From CAYQQU01 sp964419545 (lineage in GTDB: Bacteria > Bacteroidota > Bacteroidia > Chitinophagales > Saprospiraceae), in assembly GCA_964419545.1 (NCBI GenBank), contig CAYQQU010000032.1, positions 1 to 63,602 of the forward strand: 63,602 bases of DNA, written 5' to 3'. The position numbers and the translations under genes are program-made. Position 1 is the first letter of the stretch. Each line of letters starts with the position of its first letter. The notes under the pieces were generated by a model. The model ran no database searches. It was given only the letters and a program-made list of their open reading frames with translations, and had not been told where the DNA came from. Shown here in pieces: positions 37,142 through 45,272 of the stretch.

Positions 37142-37939
37142 TTACACCGGCTTCTCCGCGACCACGGAATAAACCATCGGAATCTTATTGCCGTGCCGGA
37201 TCGTCCGGAACTTACCGGGTTCTTCCTCTTTGACGTCCAGAAAGCAATCGTAAGGCGAATAGTCGTATTCCCGGATGTCGCGCAGGGTCAGCCTCTGGTC
37301 CAGCAGCGCCTGCAGCACCGAACTGAGGCTGTGATTCCAGGATACCGACAGGTTGGCGATGGGCGCATTGCGGTCGGCGTAGGTGCCTTCCGTCTTTTCG
37401 ATGATGGGCTCGCCGTTGAAGTAGGAGTAGGCCACCTCCCGGAAGTGCTCGTCATACATCCAGACGTAGGGGTGGAATTCGACGAAAACAAAACGGCCGC
37501 CCGGCCGGATATAGCGGGCTACCACTCCGGCCCAGCGCTCGATATCCGGCAGCCAGCCGATGGTTCCGTAAGAGGTATAGACCAGATCGAAGGTGTCGTC
37601 CAACACCTCAGGCAGGTCGTAGATATCGCAACGGATAAAGCGGGCGTCGAGGTTCAGCTGTTCGTTCAGTTGGCGGGCCCGGGCGATGGCCTCGTCGGAG
37701 AGGTCGACGCCGGTAGTCCGGGCGCCCATGCGGGCAAGCGAAAGGGTGTCCTGACCGAAATGGCACTGCAGATGGAGTACGCTCAATCCTCCCACCGGGC
37801 CCAGCAACTCCTGTTCAATGGGCTTGAGCGAGGTCTTCCCGGCTAGGAATCCGGGCAGGTCGTACATCGGGCTTTCCAGGTGAACCGGCGTCTTGGCGTT
37901 CCACAGTCTGCGGTTGATCTCCCGGTAATCGTTTTCCAT
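37142..37939 (-). CDS. Class I SAM-dependent methyltransferase
   Basis: 265 residues. Rossmann-fold methyltransferase: motif I is L-H-L-Q-C-H-F-G-Q-D-T-L-S-L, followed by G-V-D-L-S-D-E-A-I (motif II), C-D-I-Y-D-L-P (motif III) and D-L-V-Y-T-S-Y-G-T-I-G-W-L-P. The LQCHFGQD form of motif I is common in a widespread subgroup of small-molecule methyltransferases with unknown substrates. No specific substrate-binding motif was recognised. It is convergent with the CCA gene and not in an operon. Confidence 0.87.
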   Translation of the reverse strand: MENDYREINRRLWNAKTPVHLESPMYDLPGFLAGKTSLKPIEQELLGPVGGLSVLHLQCHFGQDTLSLARMGARTTGVDLSDEAIARARQLNEQLNLDARFIRCDIYDLPEVLDDTFDLVYTSYGTIGWLPDIERWAGVVARYIRPGGRFVFVEFHPYVWMYDEHFREVAYSYFNGEPIIEKTEGTYADRNAPIANLSVSWNHSLSSVLQALLDQRLTLRDIREYDYSPYDCFLDVKEEEPGKFRTIRHGNKIPMVYSVVAEKPV

Positions 37940-38047
37940 GATCCGCTTTTTTTTGAACTAAAGTCCGGCCAGGGGAAATAGTTCCCAGAAGAGGAAAAAG
38001 GAAAGCGCCACCCGCCAAAGTTTAACCCGAACCTGTTGGAAACAAAC

Positions 38048-38170
38048 CAAAGACCGAAGATCAATCGAGGTTGAGGTTGAGGTTGAGGTTGAGGTTGAGG
38101 TTGAGGTTGAGGTTGAGGTTAAGGTTGAGGTTGAGGCATCAAAAACCAAAGACCAAAGACCAAAGACCAC
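38048..38170. repeat. GAGGTT hexamer run bracketed by CCAAAGA heptamers
   Basis: From 38068 to 38137 the sequence is about twelve copies of GAGGTT with one variant unit (38119-38124). It is flanked on the left by CCAAAGACCGAAGA (38048-38061) and on the right by three CCAAAGA units (38147-38167). A short Ser/Thr-repeat open frame on the minus strand results from the hexamer and is not taken as a gene. The same two modules recur in the tandem array near 48.1 kb. Confidence 0.85.
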
Positions 38171-38178
38171 CCCTTCCT

Positions 38179-38868
38179 CTACTTCAAATAAACCTCCGCA
38201 TTCACCGGCCGGTACCTGCCCCGCAGGATGCCGCCCACCTCCGTTTCCTCGGAGAGGTCGGGTTGGAAGCTGCGGTCGAGCCAGATGGTTCCCGGGCCCA
38301 TGCCGATTTCCTGGAGCCTGTCGCGCGCCAGGATGATGCTTTGGCTGCCGAGGTCGTTGGTAGTGAAAACGCGGGCGTCGCCTTCATTTTCGCCGTTGAT
38401 GGTGACGGTAACCGCTTCGTCGGCGGAAAGGGGGTCGCCGGTGAAGAACAGCTCGAAACTGTTGGCGCGGTCGATGGTGTCGAGGCCGGCGGCGTAGTCG
38501 ATGGGGTGGACCTCGATGGTATTATTGTAGGTGTTGCCCTCGGTGTCCGTCCAGGAGAACTGGCCGCTCGTTACGAAGCCGGCGTATTCCCTTTCGTAAT
38601 AAGCCAGCAGGTTGTTGAAAGTCAGTTCATCGCCGTTGAAGGCGACATTGCTCGGTTCGGAGAGTTCCAGTTTGGTGCCGAAAGCGTTGTTGAAGCGGAA
38701 GGTAGCGCGCGCGTAAGTCTTGTCGTCGTTGCCGTTGTAAAAGAGTTCGTACTCGGTAAAGATGCGTGCCTGGTTCACATTGGCGGAATCGTCGCGATTG
38801 CAGGCCATGCTCGTCAGCAGAGCAGTGACGGCGGCGAAGGCCAGGATCAGATTTTTAGTGTTTTTCAT
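38179..38868 (-). CDS. Hypothetical lipoprotein
   Basis: 229 residues. A lipoprotein signal peptide (M-K-N-T-K-N-L-I-L-A-F-A then S-M-A-C-N-R-D-D, Cys near 23) precedes a beta-rich acidic domain with no catalytic motif. Sequences such as F-E-L-F-F-T-G-D-P-L-S-A-D-E-A-V-T-V-T-I suggest immunoglobulin-like strands. I do not recognise a family. Its promoter region contains TACATTTG (minus strand) 80 bp upstream. Repeats fill the sequence just beyond its stop. Confidence 0.65.
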   Translation of the reverse strand: MKNTKNLILAFAAVTALLTSMACNRDDSANVNQARIFTEYELFYNGNDDKTYARATFRFNNAFGTKLELSEPSNVAFNGDELTFNNLLAYYEREYAGFVTSGQFSWTDTEGNTYNNTIEVHPIDYAAGLDTIDRANSFELFFTGDPLSADEAVTVTINGENEGDARVFTTNDLGSQSIILARDRLQEIGMGPGTIWLDRSFQPDLSEETEVGGILRGRYRPVNAEVYLK

Positions 38869-38947
38869 CTTTCGGTTACTTTTTTACCTTGTATACACCG
38901 CAAAACGATTTTACCATTAGTTTAGCGGTGTTTTTTTAGGAAATTGT

Positions 38948-38955
38948 CAAATGTA
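38948..38955 (-). promoter_or_regulatory. Candidate Bacteroidota -7 box (TACATTTG, minus strand)
   Basis: TACATTTG on the minus strand fits TAnnTTTG and lies 80 bp upstream of the hypothetical lipoprotein start. It is close to the divergent box for the S9 peptidase at 38994-39001. Confidence 0.45.
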
Positions 38956-38993
38956 TGCATGCCGTTTTTCTATAAAAGCTTGCGATCGGTCTT

Positions 38994-39001
38994 TATTTTT
39001 G
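38994..39001 (+). promoter_or_regulatory. Candidate Bacteroidota -7 box (TATTTTTG)
   Basis: TATTTTTG matches TAnnTTTG and lies 88 bp upstream of the S9 peptidase ATG. The leader it would produce contains the hairpin plus T run at 39042-39062. Confidence 0.45.
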
Positions 39002-39041
39002 TGCGGATTCGGAGAAAAGTGCTACCCTTCGCATTCAATTC

Positions 39042-39062
39042 AGCCCTTCTGAGGGGCTTTTT
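39042..39062 (+). terminator. Terminator-like hairpin in the S9 peptidase leader
   Basis: AGCCCTT and AGGGGCT form a 7-bp stem (one G-U pair) with a 3-nt loop, followed by T residues, between the predicted promoter and the ATG. It could be an attenuator or the end of a very short RNA. A chance hairpin is not excluded. Confidence 0.4.
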
Positions 39063-39088
39063 GATAAAAACAAAAACTAATTTTAACC

Positions 39089-41767
39089 ATGAGGAGAAAA
39101 ACCCGTTATTTACTGACCGCTCTCTTATTCGTTTCCACGCTTATTCCAAACTTGATGGCGCAACTACCACCGCTGATCGACCGTGAGATCTTTTTCGGCG
39201 ATCCTGAGATTACCGGGGCCCAGTTGTCTCCGGACGGTCGATACATGTCGTTCCTGAAACCGTACAAAGGAACGCGCAACATCTGGGTGAAAAAGGTGGA
39301 CCAGGACTTCGAGGAGGCCAGTCCGGTAACCGCAGACACCACCCGTCCCATCAGCGGCTACTTCTGGAGCCGCGACGGGGAATACCTGTTGTACGTACAA
39401 GACAAGGGGGGCAATGAGAACTACCACATCTACGCGGTCGACCCGCAGGGCGAACCGGTCGGAGACTTGAACGTTCCCGAGGCGCGCAACCTCACGCCGA
39501 TGGACGAGGTGCGGGCGCTCATCTACGCCGTGCCTAAAAGCGACCCTGATCTGATGTACATCGGGCTCAACGATCGCGACCGCAGCTGGCACGACCTGTA
39601 TACCCTGCGGATCTCTACCGGCGAGCTCAAGCTGCTGCGCGAAAATACCGAGCGCATCACGGGCTGGGTATTCGACCTTGACGATAATCTGCGCATGGCG
39701 ACCAGGTCCGCCGAGAACGGCGACACCGAAGTATTGCGGGTCGACGATGACGGCTTCGAGCTGGTGTATACCTGTGACGTACTGGAGACCTGCTACCCGC
39801 TGCGCTTCCACAAAAACGGCGAGCAGATCTACATGGTCACCAATAAAGGCGATAACGTGGATCTCACCCGTATGATCCTTTTCAATCCTCAAACGAAGGA
39901 AGTCGAGCTGGTGGAATCCGACCCGGAAAACCGCGTCGATTTCGGCTCGGCCTATTTTTCGGAGGTGGACGACGAACTGGTGGCTACCTTCTACAATGAC
40001 GAGAAGCGTCGCCGCTATTGGAAAGATCCTGCTTTTGAGAAAGATTATGAGATCCTGAAGCGGCAGGTGGCCGGGAAAGAAGTCGGGTTGGGCTCTTCTA
40101 CCGATGACGAGCAGTTGTGGCTGGTCAATGCCTACAGCGATACCGACCCGGGGGCGACCTATCTGTTCAACCGGGAAACCAAGGAGCTGACCTTTCAGTA
40201 CCGCGGCCGCCCGGAGATGCCGATCGACGATCTGGCTCCGATGAAGCCGGTGAAGTACAAGTCACTCGACGGGCTCCTCATTCCGGCCTATCTCACCCTG
40301 CCCAAAGGGGTGAAGCCGCAGAACCTCCCGACGATCATCATGCCGCACGGCGGCCCCTGGTACCGCGACAGCTGGGGCTACGATCCCTATGCTCAGTTTC
40401 TGGCCAACCGCGGCTACGCCGTGTTGCAGCCCAACTTCCGTTCTTCAACCGGTTACGGCAAGGCCTTCCTTAATGCCGGGAACGGCGAATGGGGGCAGGC
40501 GATGCAGGACGACCTGACGGCCGGCGCCCAGTACCTGATCGAAAGCGGCATTGCCGATCCGGAGCGCGTGGGCATCTTCGGCGGCTCTTACGGCGGTTAC
40601 GCCACCCTGGCGGGCCTCACGTTCACGCCGGATCTTTACGCAGCGGGCGTATCCCTGGTCGGACCCTCCAGTCTGCTGACGCTCCTCAATTCGCTGCCGC
40701 CCTATTGGGAAGCCGGCCGCAAGATCTTCCACACCCGCATGGCCGATCCGAACACGCCGGAAGGCGAAGCGCTCCTGAAAAAACAGTCGCCCCTGTTCTA
40801 CGCCGACCAGATCAAAGTACCGTTATTGGTGGTGCAGGGCGCCAACGACCCGCGCGTCAAGAAAGCCGAGTCCGATCAGATCGTCGTCGCCATGCGCGAG
40901 TTGGGTCTGCCGGTGGAGTACATCGTCGCTCCCGACGAAGGCCACGGCTTCCGCAAGCCGGTCAACAACATGGCTTTCCTGGCGGCTATGGAAAAATTCT
41001 TCGCCAAACACCTCGACGGCCGGTACCAGGAGAGCATGACCGACGAAGTAGGCCAGCGCCTCGAAGAAATAACCGTCGATATCGAAAAGGTGGAGATGCC
41101 GAAAAAAGTGGACGCCTCCGCGATGTCGGCCGGATTGCCGGAAGTGGAGAGCGACCTATCGGCCGCCGAAAACAACTACAGCGCCAAGATCGAGGTCTCC
41201 AACAACGAGATGCAAATGCAAACTTCTACGACCATCGAAGATCAGGGTGAGTACTGGCTGATCTCGGAGGTGGCCCAGACGCCCATGGGCGCCGTTTCCG
41301 ATCAGGTGAAAGTCAAAAAAGGCTCCCTCGAAATGGTCAGCCGGGAAGTAGCCCAGGGGCCGGTCAAGATCGCGATGCAGTACTCGGACGAGGCCGTGAC
41401 CGGTACGATGAATATGAACGGCAACGAAACCGAGATCAAGGCCGAGATCGACGGGCCGATGTTTGCCGACGGCGGCGGCTCGAACGAGATCCTGGCGCAA
41501 TTGCCGCTCATCGAAGGCTATACTTTGCTGTTCCGCAATTTCGACGTGCAAGCCCAGAAGTCGAAGCTCTACGAGCTGAAAGTGGTCGGCAGGGAAGAAG
41601 TGAAGGTGCCCAGCGGTACTTTCAACGCGCTGAAAGTGGAGATCAAACCCGCCGAAGGCGATCCCGGCAGCCGCACGCTTTGGGTGACGGATGACAATAA
41701 AGTCGTCAAAGCCGAATCGGTAGTGCCGCAGATGGGCGGTGCGGTCATTACCAGTGAGTTGAAATAA
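39089..41767 (+). CDS. S9 family (prolyl oligopeptidase) peptidase with extra C-terminal domain
   Basis: 892 residues with a signal peptide (about 1-24). The N-terminal beta-propeller (about 30-390) contains WD-like turns (SPDGRYMSF, W-S-R-D-G-E-Y-L-L-Y). The alpha/beta-hydrolase domain (about 395-650) has the catalytic triad S500 (G-G-S-Y-G-G-Y-A), D587 (G-A-N-D-P-R) and H619 (E-G-H-G-F). A further 240 residues (about 655-892) form a separate beta domain with M-Q-M-Q-T-S-T-T and V-P-S-G-T-F-N-A-L-K-V-E-I, resembling DUF3108-type outer-membrane proteins. Most S9 enzymes end after the hydrolase domain, so this is a fusion. It probably cleaves peptides in the periplasm or outside. Confidence 0.92.
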   Translation: MRRKTRYLLTALLFVSTLIPNLMAQLPPLIDREIFFGDPEITGAQLSPDGRYMSFLKPYKGTRNIWVKKVDQDFEEASPVTADTTRPISGYFWSRDGEYLLYVQDKGGNENYHIYAVDPQGEPVGDLNVPEARNLTPMDEVRALIYAVPKSDPDLMYIGLNDRDRSWHDLYTLRISTGELKLLRENTERITGWVFDLDDNLRMATRSAENGDTEVLRVDDDGFELVYTCDVLETCYPLRFHKNGEQIYMVTNKGDNVDLTRMILFNPQTKEVELVESDPENRVDFGSAYFSEVDDELVATFYNDEKRRRYWKDPAFEKDYEILKRQVAGKEVGLGSSTDDEQLWLVNAYSDTDPGATYLFNRETKELTFQYRGRPEMPIDDLAPMKPVKYKSLDGLLIPAYLTLPKGVKPQNLPTIIMPHGGPWYRDSWGYDPYAQFLANRGYAVLQPNFRSSTGYGKAFLNAGNGEWGQAMQDDLTAGAQYLIESGIADPERVGIFGGSYGGYATLAGLTFTPDLYAAGVSLVGPSSLLTLLNSLPPYWEAGRKIFHTRMADPNTPEGEALLKKQSPLFYADQIKVPLLVVQGANDPRVKKAESDQIVVAMRELGLPVEYIVAPDEGHGFRKPVNNMAFLAAMEKFFAKHLDGRYQESMTDEVGQRLEEITVDIEKVEMPKKVDASAMSAGLPEVESDLSAAENNYSAKIEVSNNEMQMQTSTTIEDQGEYWLISEVAQTPMGAVSDQVKVKKGSLEMVSREVAQGPVKIAMQYSDEAVTGTMNMNGNETEIKAEIDGPMFADGGGSNEILAQLPLIEGYTLLFRNFDVQAQKSKLYELKVVGREEVKVPSGTFNALKVEIKPAEGDPGSRTLWVTDDNKVVKAESVVPQMGGAVITSELK

Positions 41768-41782
41768 TTTTTTAAGGGTTCA

Positions 41783-41831
41783 GGGTTTCAAAGTTTCAGG
41801 CTTCACGGCTGAAACTTTGAAACCCTTTTTT
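41783..41831 (+). terminator. Strong intrinsic terminator after the S9 peptidase
   Basis: GGGTTTCAAAGTTTCAG (41783-41799) pairs perfectly over 17 bp with CTGAAACTTTGAAACCC (41809-41825), loop 9 nt, and is followed by six T residues. It begins 15 bp after the S9 stop. An upstream TTG of the next gene lies inside it, which argues for a later start of that gene. Confidence 0.85.
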
Positions 41832-41861
41832 CCATCCGGGTTAACCATTTCGCTTTTCGTC

Positions 41862-42992
41862 TTGCCTGCCTTAGCGCTCAATCCCGTCAATATTCTCATC
41901 TTGCTCGGCAGCCTGCAGGGCGTCATTCTGAGCGTTCTGTTGTGGGTGCATCCGCGTTTTTCCCGCCTTGCCAACTTTTTTCTCGGCCTGTTCATCGCCT
42001 GCTTTGCGCTCAACAATTTTTACTACTGGTCGATCGACGCGGGCTTGATCCGCGCTTACCCGCTTATTTATTTCCTGCCGCTGAGTTGGAATTTCGTTAT
42101 CCCCGCCAGTTTTTACGTTTACGTCCTTTTGCTCACCCGTTCCCGGCCGGTTTTGCACTACCGGGAATACGCCCTGCTGGCGCCGGTTTTACTTGATGTC
42201 GTACAGGAATTGGGTCTGAAACCGTATTTCGGGATAGCGGCGCCTTACGGGGAAGGGTTTCGGGCCTACGTGGAAGCGGTGTATTATCCGCGGGAGGTCG
42301 GGGCCGTGCTCTACGCTTTATTGCTGCTGGCCCTCTCCTGGCGGCAGGTGAGCCGCTATCAGCGCAAGTTGCGCGCCGTGCACGCCAACAGCGAATCTTA
42401 CAGCCTGGCCTGGCTGCAGCAGCTCATCGGGGCGGTTGCGGTATTATGGGTGCTCTGGGCGTTGCCGGTGACGCTGGAGCTGGCCGGTCTGCAGGTGGCT
42501 ACCCTGAACCATTATCCCTTCTGGCTGGGCGCCACGGTGATCATTTACTGGATCGGCCTGGCCGGATACCGCCAGCGATCCGTTTTTATCGTGGGCGAAA
42601 AGGAATTTGCGGCTACCCGGGAAGCACCGGCGCTTTCCACGGAAACGGACAAATATTTCCAGCGACTCCGGGAACTGATGCAGCACGAACAACGCTACCG
42701 CGATCCCAACCTGACCGTTGGCAGCCTGGCCGCGGCAGTCGCGATCAGCCCGGGTTATCTGTCGCGCATCATCCGCTCGAAAACGGAGAAGAACTTTTCC
42801 GACTTCGTCAACGATTTTCGCGTGGCCGACGTCAAGGAAAAGCTGCTGAATCCCGAATTCAGCCATTACGATATCCTGTCGATCGGCCTGGAAGCCGGGT
42901 TCAATTCCAAAGCCGGTTTTTACAGCAATTTCAAAAAGCGGACCGGGCTGACGCCCCGCGCTTTCCAAAAGGCCGCCCAGCAGTCCAAATAA
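41862..42992 (+). CDS. AraC-family transcriptional regulator with N-terminal membrane domain
   Basis: About 376 residues from a TTG start at 41862 (start uncertain; no ATG is nearby and an earlier TTG is inside the terminator). The N-terminal 240 residues hold about seven membrane helices beginning N-P-V-N-I-L-I-L-L-G-S-L-Q-G. The C-terminal 100 residues are an AraC/XylS HTH_18 domain with D-P-N-L-T-V-G-S-L-A, I-S-P-G-Y-L-S-R-I-I-R and A-G-F-N-S-K-A-G-F-Y-S-N-F-K-K-R-T-G-L-T-P. This membrane-bound type is common in Bacteroidota and probably senses an envelope signal. The serine hydrolase gene downstream may be its target. Confidence 0.85.
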   Translation: MPALALNPVNILILLGSLQGVILSVLLWVHPRFSRLANFFLGLFIACFALNNFYYWSIDAGLIRAYPLIYFLPLSWNFVIPASFYVYVLLLTRSRPVLHYREYALLAPVLLDVVQELGLKPYFGIAAPYGEGFRAYVEAVYYPREVGAVLYALLLLALSWRQVSRYQRKLRAVHANSESYSLAWLQQLIGAVAVLWVLWALPVTLELAGLQVATLNHYPFWLGATVIIYWIGLAGYRQRSVFIVGEKEFAATREAPALSTETDKYFQRLRELMQHEQRYRDPNLTVGSLAAAVAISPGYLSRIIRSKTEKNFSDFVNDFRVADVKEKLLNPEFSHYDILSIGLEAGFNSKAGFYSNFKKRTGLTPRAFQKAAQQSK

Positions 42993-43069
42993 CTGCAATT
43001 TGCCGTTTTCTGAACTTCGCAACGGCTGCCGACCCTGACTTTGCAAGCGAATCAAACATTGCTTGCACC

Positions 43070-44173
43070 ATGCGCTACTGTTTTCTGTTTCTCGTTTTTT
43101 GCCTCCATACCGGCCTGTCCGGGCAGTCGGACCTGCCGGTGGATCGACTGGAGGAATTGTTCACCGAATTGGCGGCCGGGGACCGTTTCAACGGCAGTGT
43201 CCTCATAGCGGCCGGCGAAGACATCATTTTCCGGCGATCGATCGGGATGGCCGACTTCAGCGAAGGGGTCCCCAATACGGACCAAAGCGTTTACGAGCTG
43301 GCCTCGGTGGGCAAACAGTTTACCGCGGCGGCCATTATGTTGCTGCACGACCGGGGCAAACTGGATTTTGACGATCCGGTGGTCAAATACCTGCCGGCAT
43401 TGCCGTACCCGGAGATCACCCTCCGCCATCTGCTCAACCACACTGCGGGCCTGCCCAATTATTACGAAATGGGCGTGGAATGGCCGGATACGGTAGTGGC
43501 CGCCAATGCCGATATCCTGGCTGGTTTTGCGCGGCTACAGCCGCCGCTGCTGTTCGTTCCGGGCACGCAGTTCAAGTATTCGAATACCGGATACGTCTTT
43601 CTGGCTTCCGTGGTCAGCGCCGTTACCGGGCAGCCTTTCGGCGCATTTCTCCGGCAAAACATCTTTGAGCCGCTGGGCATGGAGCATACGCGGGCTTACG
43701 CCGAACGCTGGACCACCGGTATCCTTCCCGAGAACTATGCCTTTCCTCACCGCCGGATCGACGGCGCCTTCGTGCGCCCCGAAGCTGCGCCGGATACCCG
43801 CTACGTCATAGCTATGAGCGGCATCGAGGGGGACGGGAACATCGTCGCCAGTTTGCCCGACTTGTTGAAGTGGTCGGTGGCGCTGCAGCGCGGCAAATTA
43901 TTTAAGCCGGCTACCTGGCGCGCCGCTATCCGGCCGCCCGAACTGCCCGGAGGCGGCAAGAGCGAATACGGCTTCGGCTGGTACGTGGAGCGGGGCGGCG
44001 ACAAGCTGTGGCACTGGGGGCAGTGGCCCGGCGTCCAGGCAAGCTTTTCGGTTTATCCGGGCTCCGGGCTGACCGCCGTTTACGTGAAAAACGTGGAGAC
44101 CCACGATTGGTCGTGGCTGAAAGATTACGAAAAAGCCCTGCGTCGCATTCGCCGGAAGCTACCGGACAATTAA
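43070..44173 (+). CDS. Serine hydrolase, beta-lactamase/penicillin-binding protein family
   Basis: 367 residues with a signal peptide (about 1-18, ending LSGQS). Class C beta-lactamase fold: S79-V-G-K82 is the SxxK active site, Y170-S-N172 is the YxN motif, and HWGQ near 320 replaces KTG. The L-R-H-L-L-N-H-T-A-G-L block is typical of the family. It may be an esterase, peptidase or peptidoglycan enzyme; the true substrate is unknown. The frame is open far upstream inside the AraC gene, but the ATG at 43070 gives the signal peptide. The 3' end overlaps the convergent stress-protein gene by 15 bp. Confidence 0.88.
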   Translation: MRYCFLFLVFCLHTGLSGQSDLPVDRLEELFTELAAGDRFNGSVLIAAGEDIIFRRSIGMADFSEGVPNTDQSVYELASVGKQFTAAAIMLLHDRGKLDFDDPVVKYLPALPYPEITLRHLLNHTAGLPNYYEMGVEWPDTVVAANADILAGFARLQPPLLFVPGTQFKYSNTGYVFLASVVSAVTGQPFGAFLRQNIFEPLGMEHTRAYAERWTTGILPENYAFPHRRIDGAFVRPEAAPDTRYVIAMSGIEGDGNIVASLPDLLKWSVALQRGKLFKPATWRAAIRPPELPGGGKSEYGFGWYVERGGDKLWHWGQWPGVQASFSVYPGSGLTAVYVKNVETHDWSWLKDYEKALRRIRRKLPDN

Positions 44174-45067
44174 CACGGGGATGTCGTGGTCGCGGTCGAG
44201 CAGCTGTTCGGTGACGCTGCCCAGGAAGAGAACGGCTACCTGCGAATGCCCTTTGGCGCCGAGCAGGATCAGGTCGGCGGCGCTTTCCCTGGCGTATTCG
44301 ATGATGTGCGCGGCGATGGGATCGTCGAGGCGGCGCATCAGCACGACTTCCAGGGCCGACCGGTGAGGCTCGGGGATGTGTTCGTTGAGGAAACGCTCCA
44401 TGCCTTCCCGGTGGTTCTTTTCGATGATGGCGTCCATCTGTTTGGGCGTCTTATCGAGGTGGAAGGCCATCAGGTCGGGCCGTTCGTACACGTTGAAAAC
44501 GGTAATCCGGCAATTGCGGCTTTCCGCCAGGGTGAGGGCCGCCTGCAGGGCGCGCACGGAATTGTCCGAAAAATCGATCGGCACCAGCAGGCGCTGGATA
44601 CGCGGCTTGCTGACCTGGGGGATCACCATGGCGTTGCAATCCGCGTAGCGGGCGAGGTTGCGGGCGAGCACGTCATGGTGAACCGTGCCGCTTTCCTGTC
44701 CGATGACGACCAGGTCGGCTTTGACCTCCTTGGCTTTTTCCAGCAGCTCTTTCAGCGGATCGCCTTTTTCTATCGAAAGGTAGCGTTTGGTTTCCGGCCA
44801 ATCGGGCAGGTGTTCCGCCAGAGCCTCTTTCATCCGGCGCAGGGCAGCCTCTTTTTCTTTTTGTTCAGCGGCCTGCAGCCGGTCGGGGGTGGCCTCTTCG
44901 GGAAACGGCAGGAACGGCTCGAAGCCCGGCAGCACGTGCATGACGGTTATTTCCTCGGCGCCGAGCACGGGCGCCAGCAGCTTGAAGAACTGCAGCATGG
45001 CGGGGTCGTTCTCGCCCAGTTCCAGCGCGAGCAGTACTTTAGGAGCGGACAGGATAGGATCTTTCAT
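44159..45067 (-). CDS. Universal stress protein (two tandem Usp domains)
   Basis: 302 residues: two Usp domains, about 1-145 and 150-302. The second has the P-I-D-F-S-D-N-S-V-R-A-L start, and the L-I-L-L-G-A-K-G-H-S-Q-V-A-V-L-F-L-G-S-V-T motif of the ATP-binding loop (G-2x-G-9x-G-S/T). The first domain lacks a clean glycine loop (V-I-G-Q-E-S-G-T-V). It is cytoplasmic and probably binds ATP in stress adaptation. The Met at 45067 is chosen because the residues before it are unlike the family. Confidence 0.88.
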   Translation of the reverse strand: MKDPILSAPKVLLALELGENDPAMLQFFKLLAPVLGAEEITVMHVLPGFEPFLPFPEEATPDRLQAAEQKEKEAALRRMKEALAEHLPDWPETKRYLSIEKGDPLKELLEKAKEVKADLVVIGQESGTVHHDVLARNLARYADCNAMVIPQVSKPRIQRLLVPIDFSDNSVRALQAALTLAESRNCRITVFNVYERPDLMAFHLDKTPKQMDAIIEKNHREGMERFLNEHIPEPHRSALEVVLMRRLDDPIAAHIIEYARESAADLILLGAKGHSQVAVLFLGSVTEQLLDRDHDIPVLIVR

Positions 45068-45272
45068 AATTTGGTCTTTCTTTGGCTTTGATCTTCGGTT
45101 GCCGGCCGGAGTCGGCAGAAGACAAAAGGCCTGGTAACTAACAGCGAAGCAAATCCATAATTGGGGTATGGCCGCCCCAATACATTTGCACTCAGCCAAT
45201 ATAGCCCGTCCGGTAGCCGGATTCCAAAAAAAAGTGCTATTTTTTCCCATCCGCAAATAATCGCGATTGGAA

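Noticed and set aside
37958..38170. A Ser/Thr-repeat protein
   Set aside because: Its repeat is simply the GAGGTT hexamer read in one frame.
41817..41862. AraC regulator starting at the TTG at 41817
   Set aside because: This TTG lies within the right arm of the S9 terminator, and the family N-terminus begins later.
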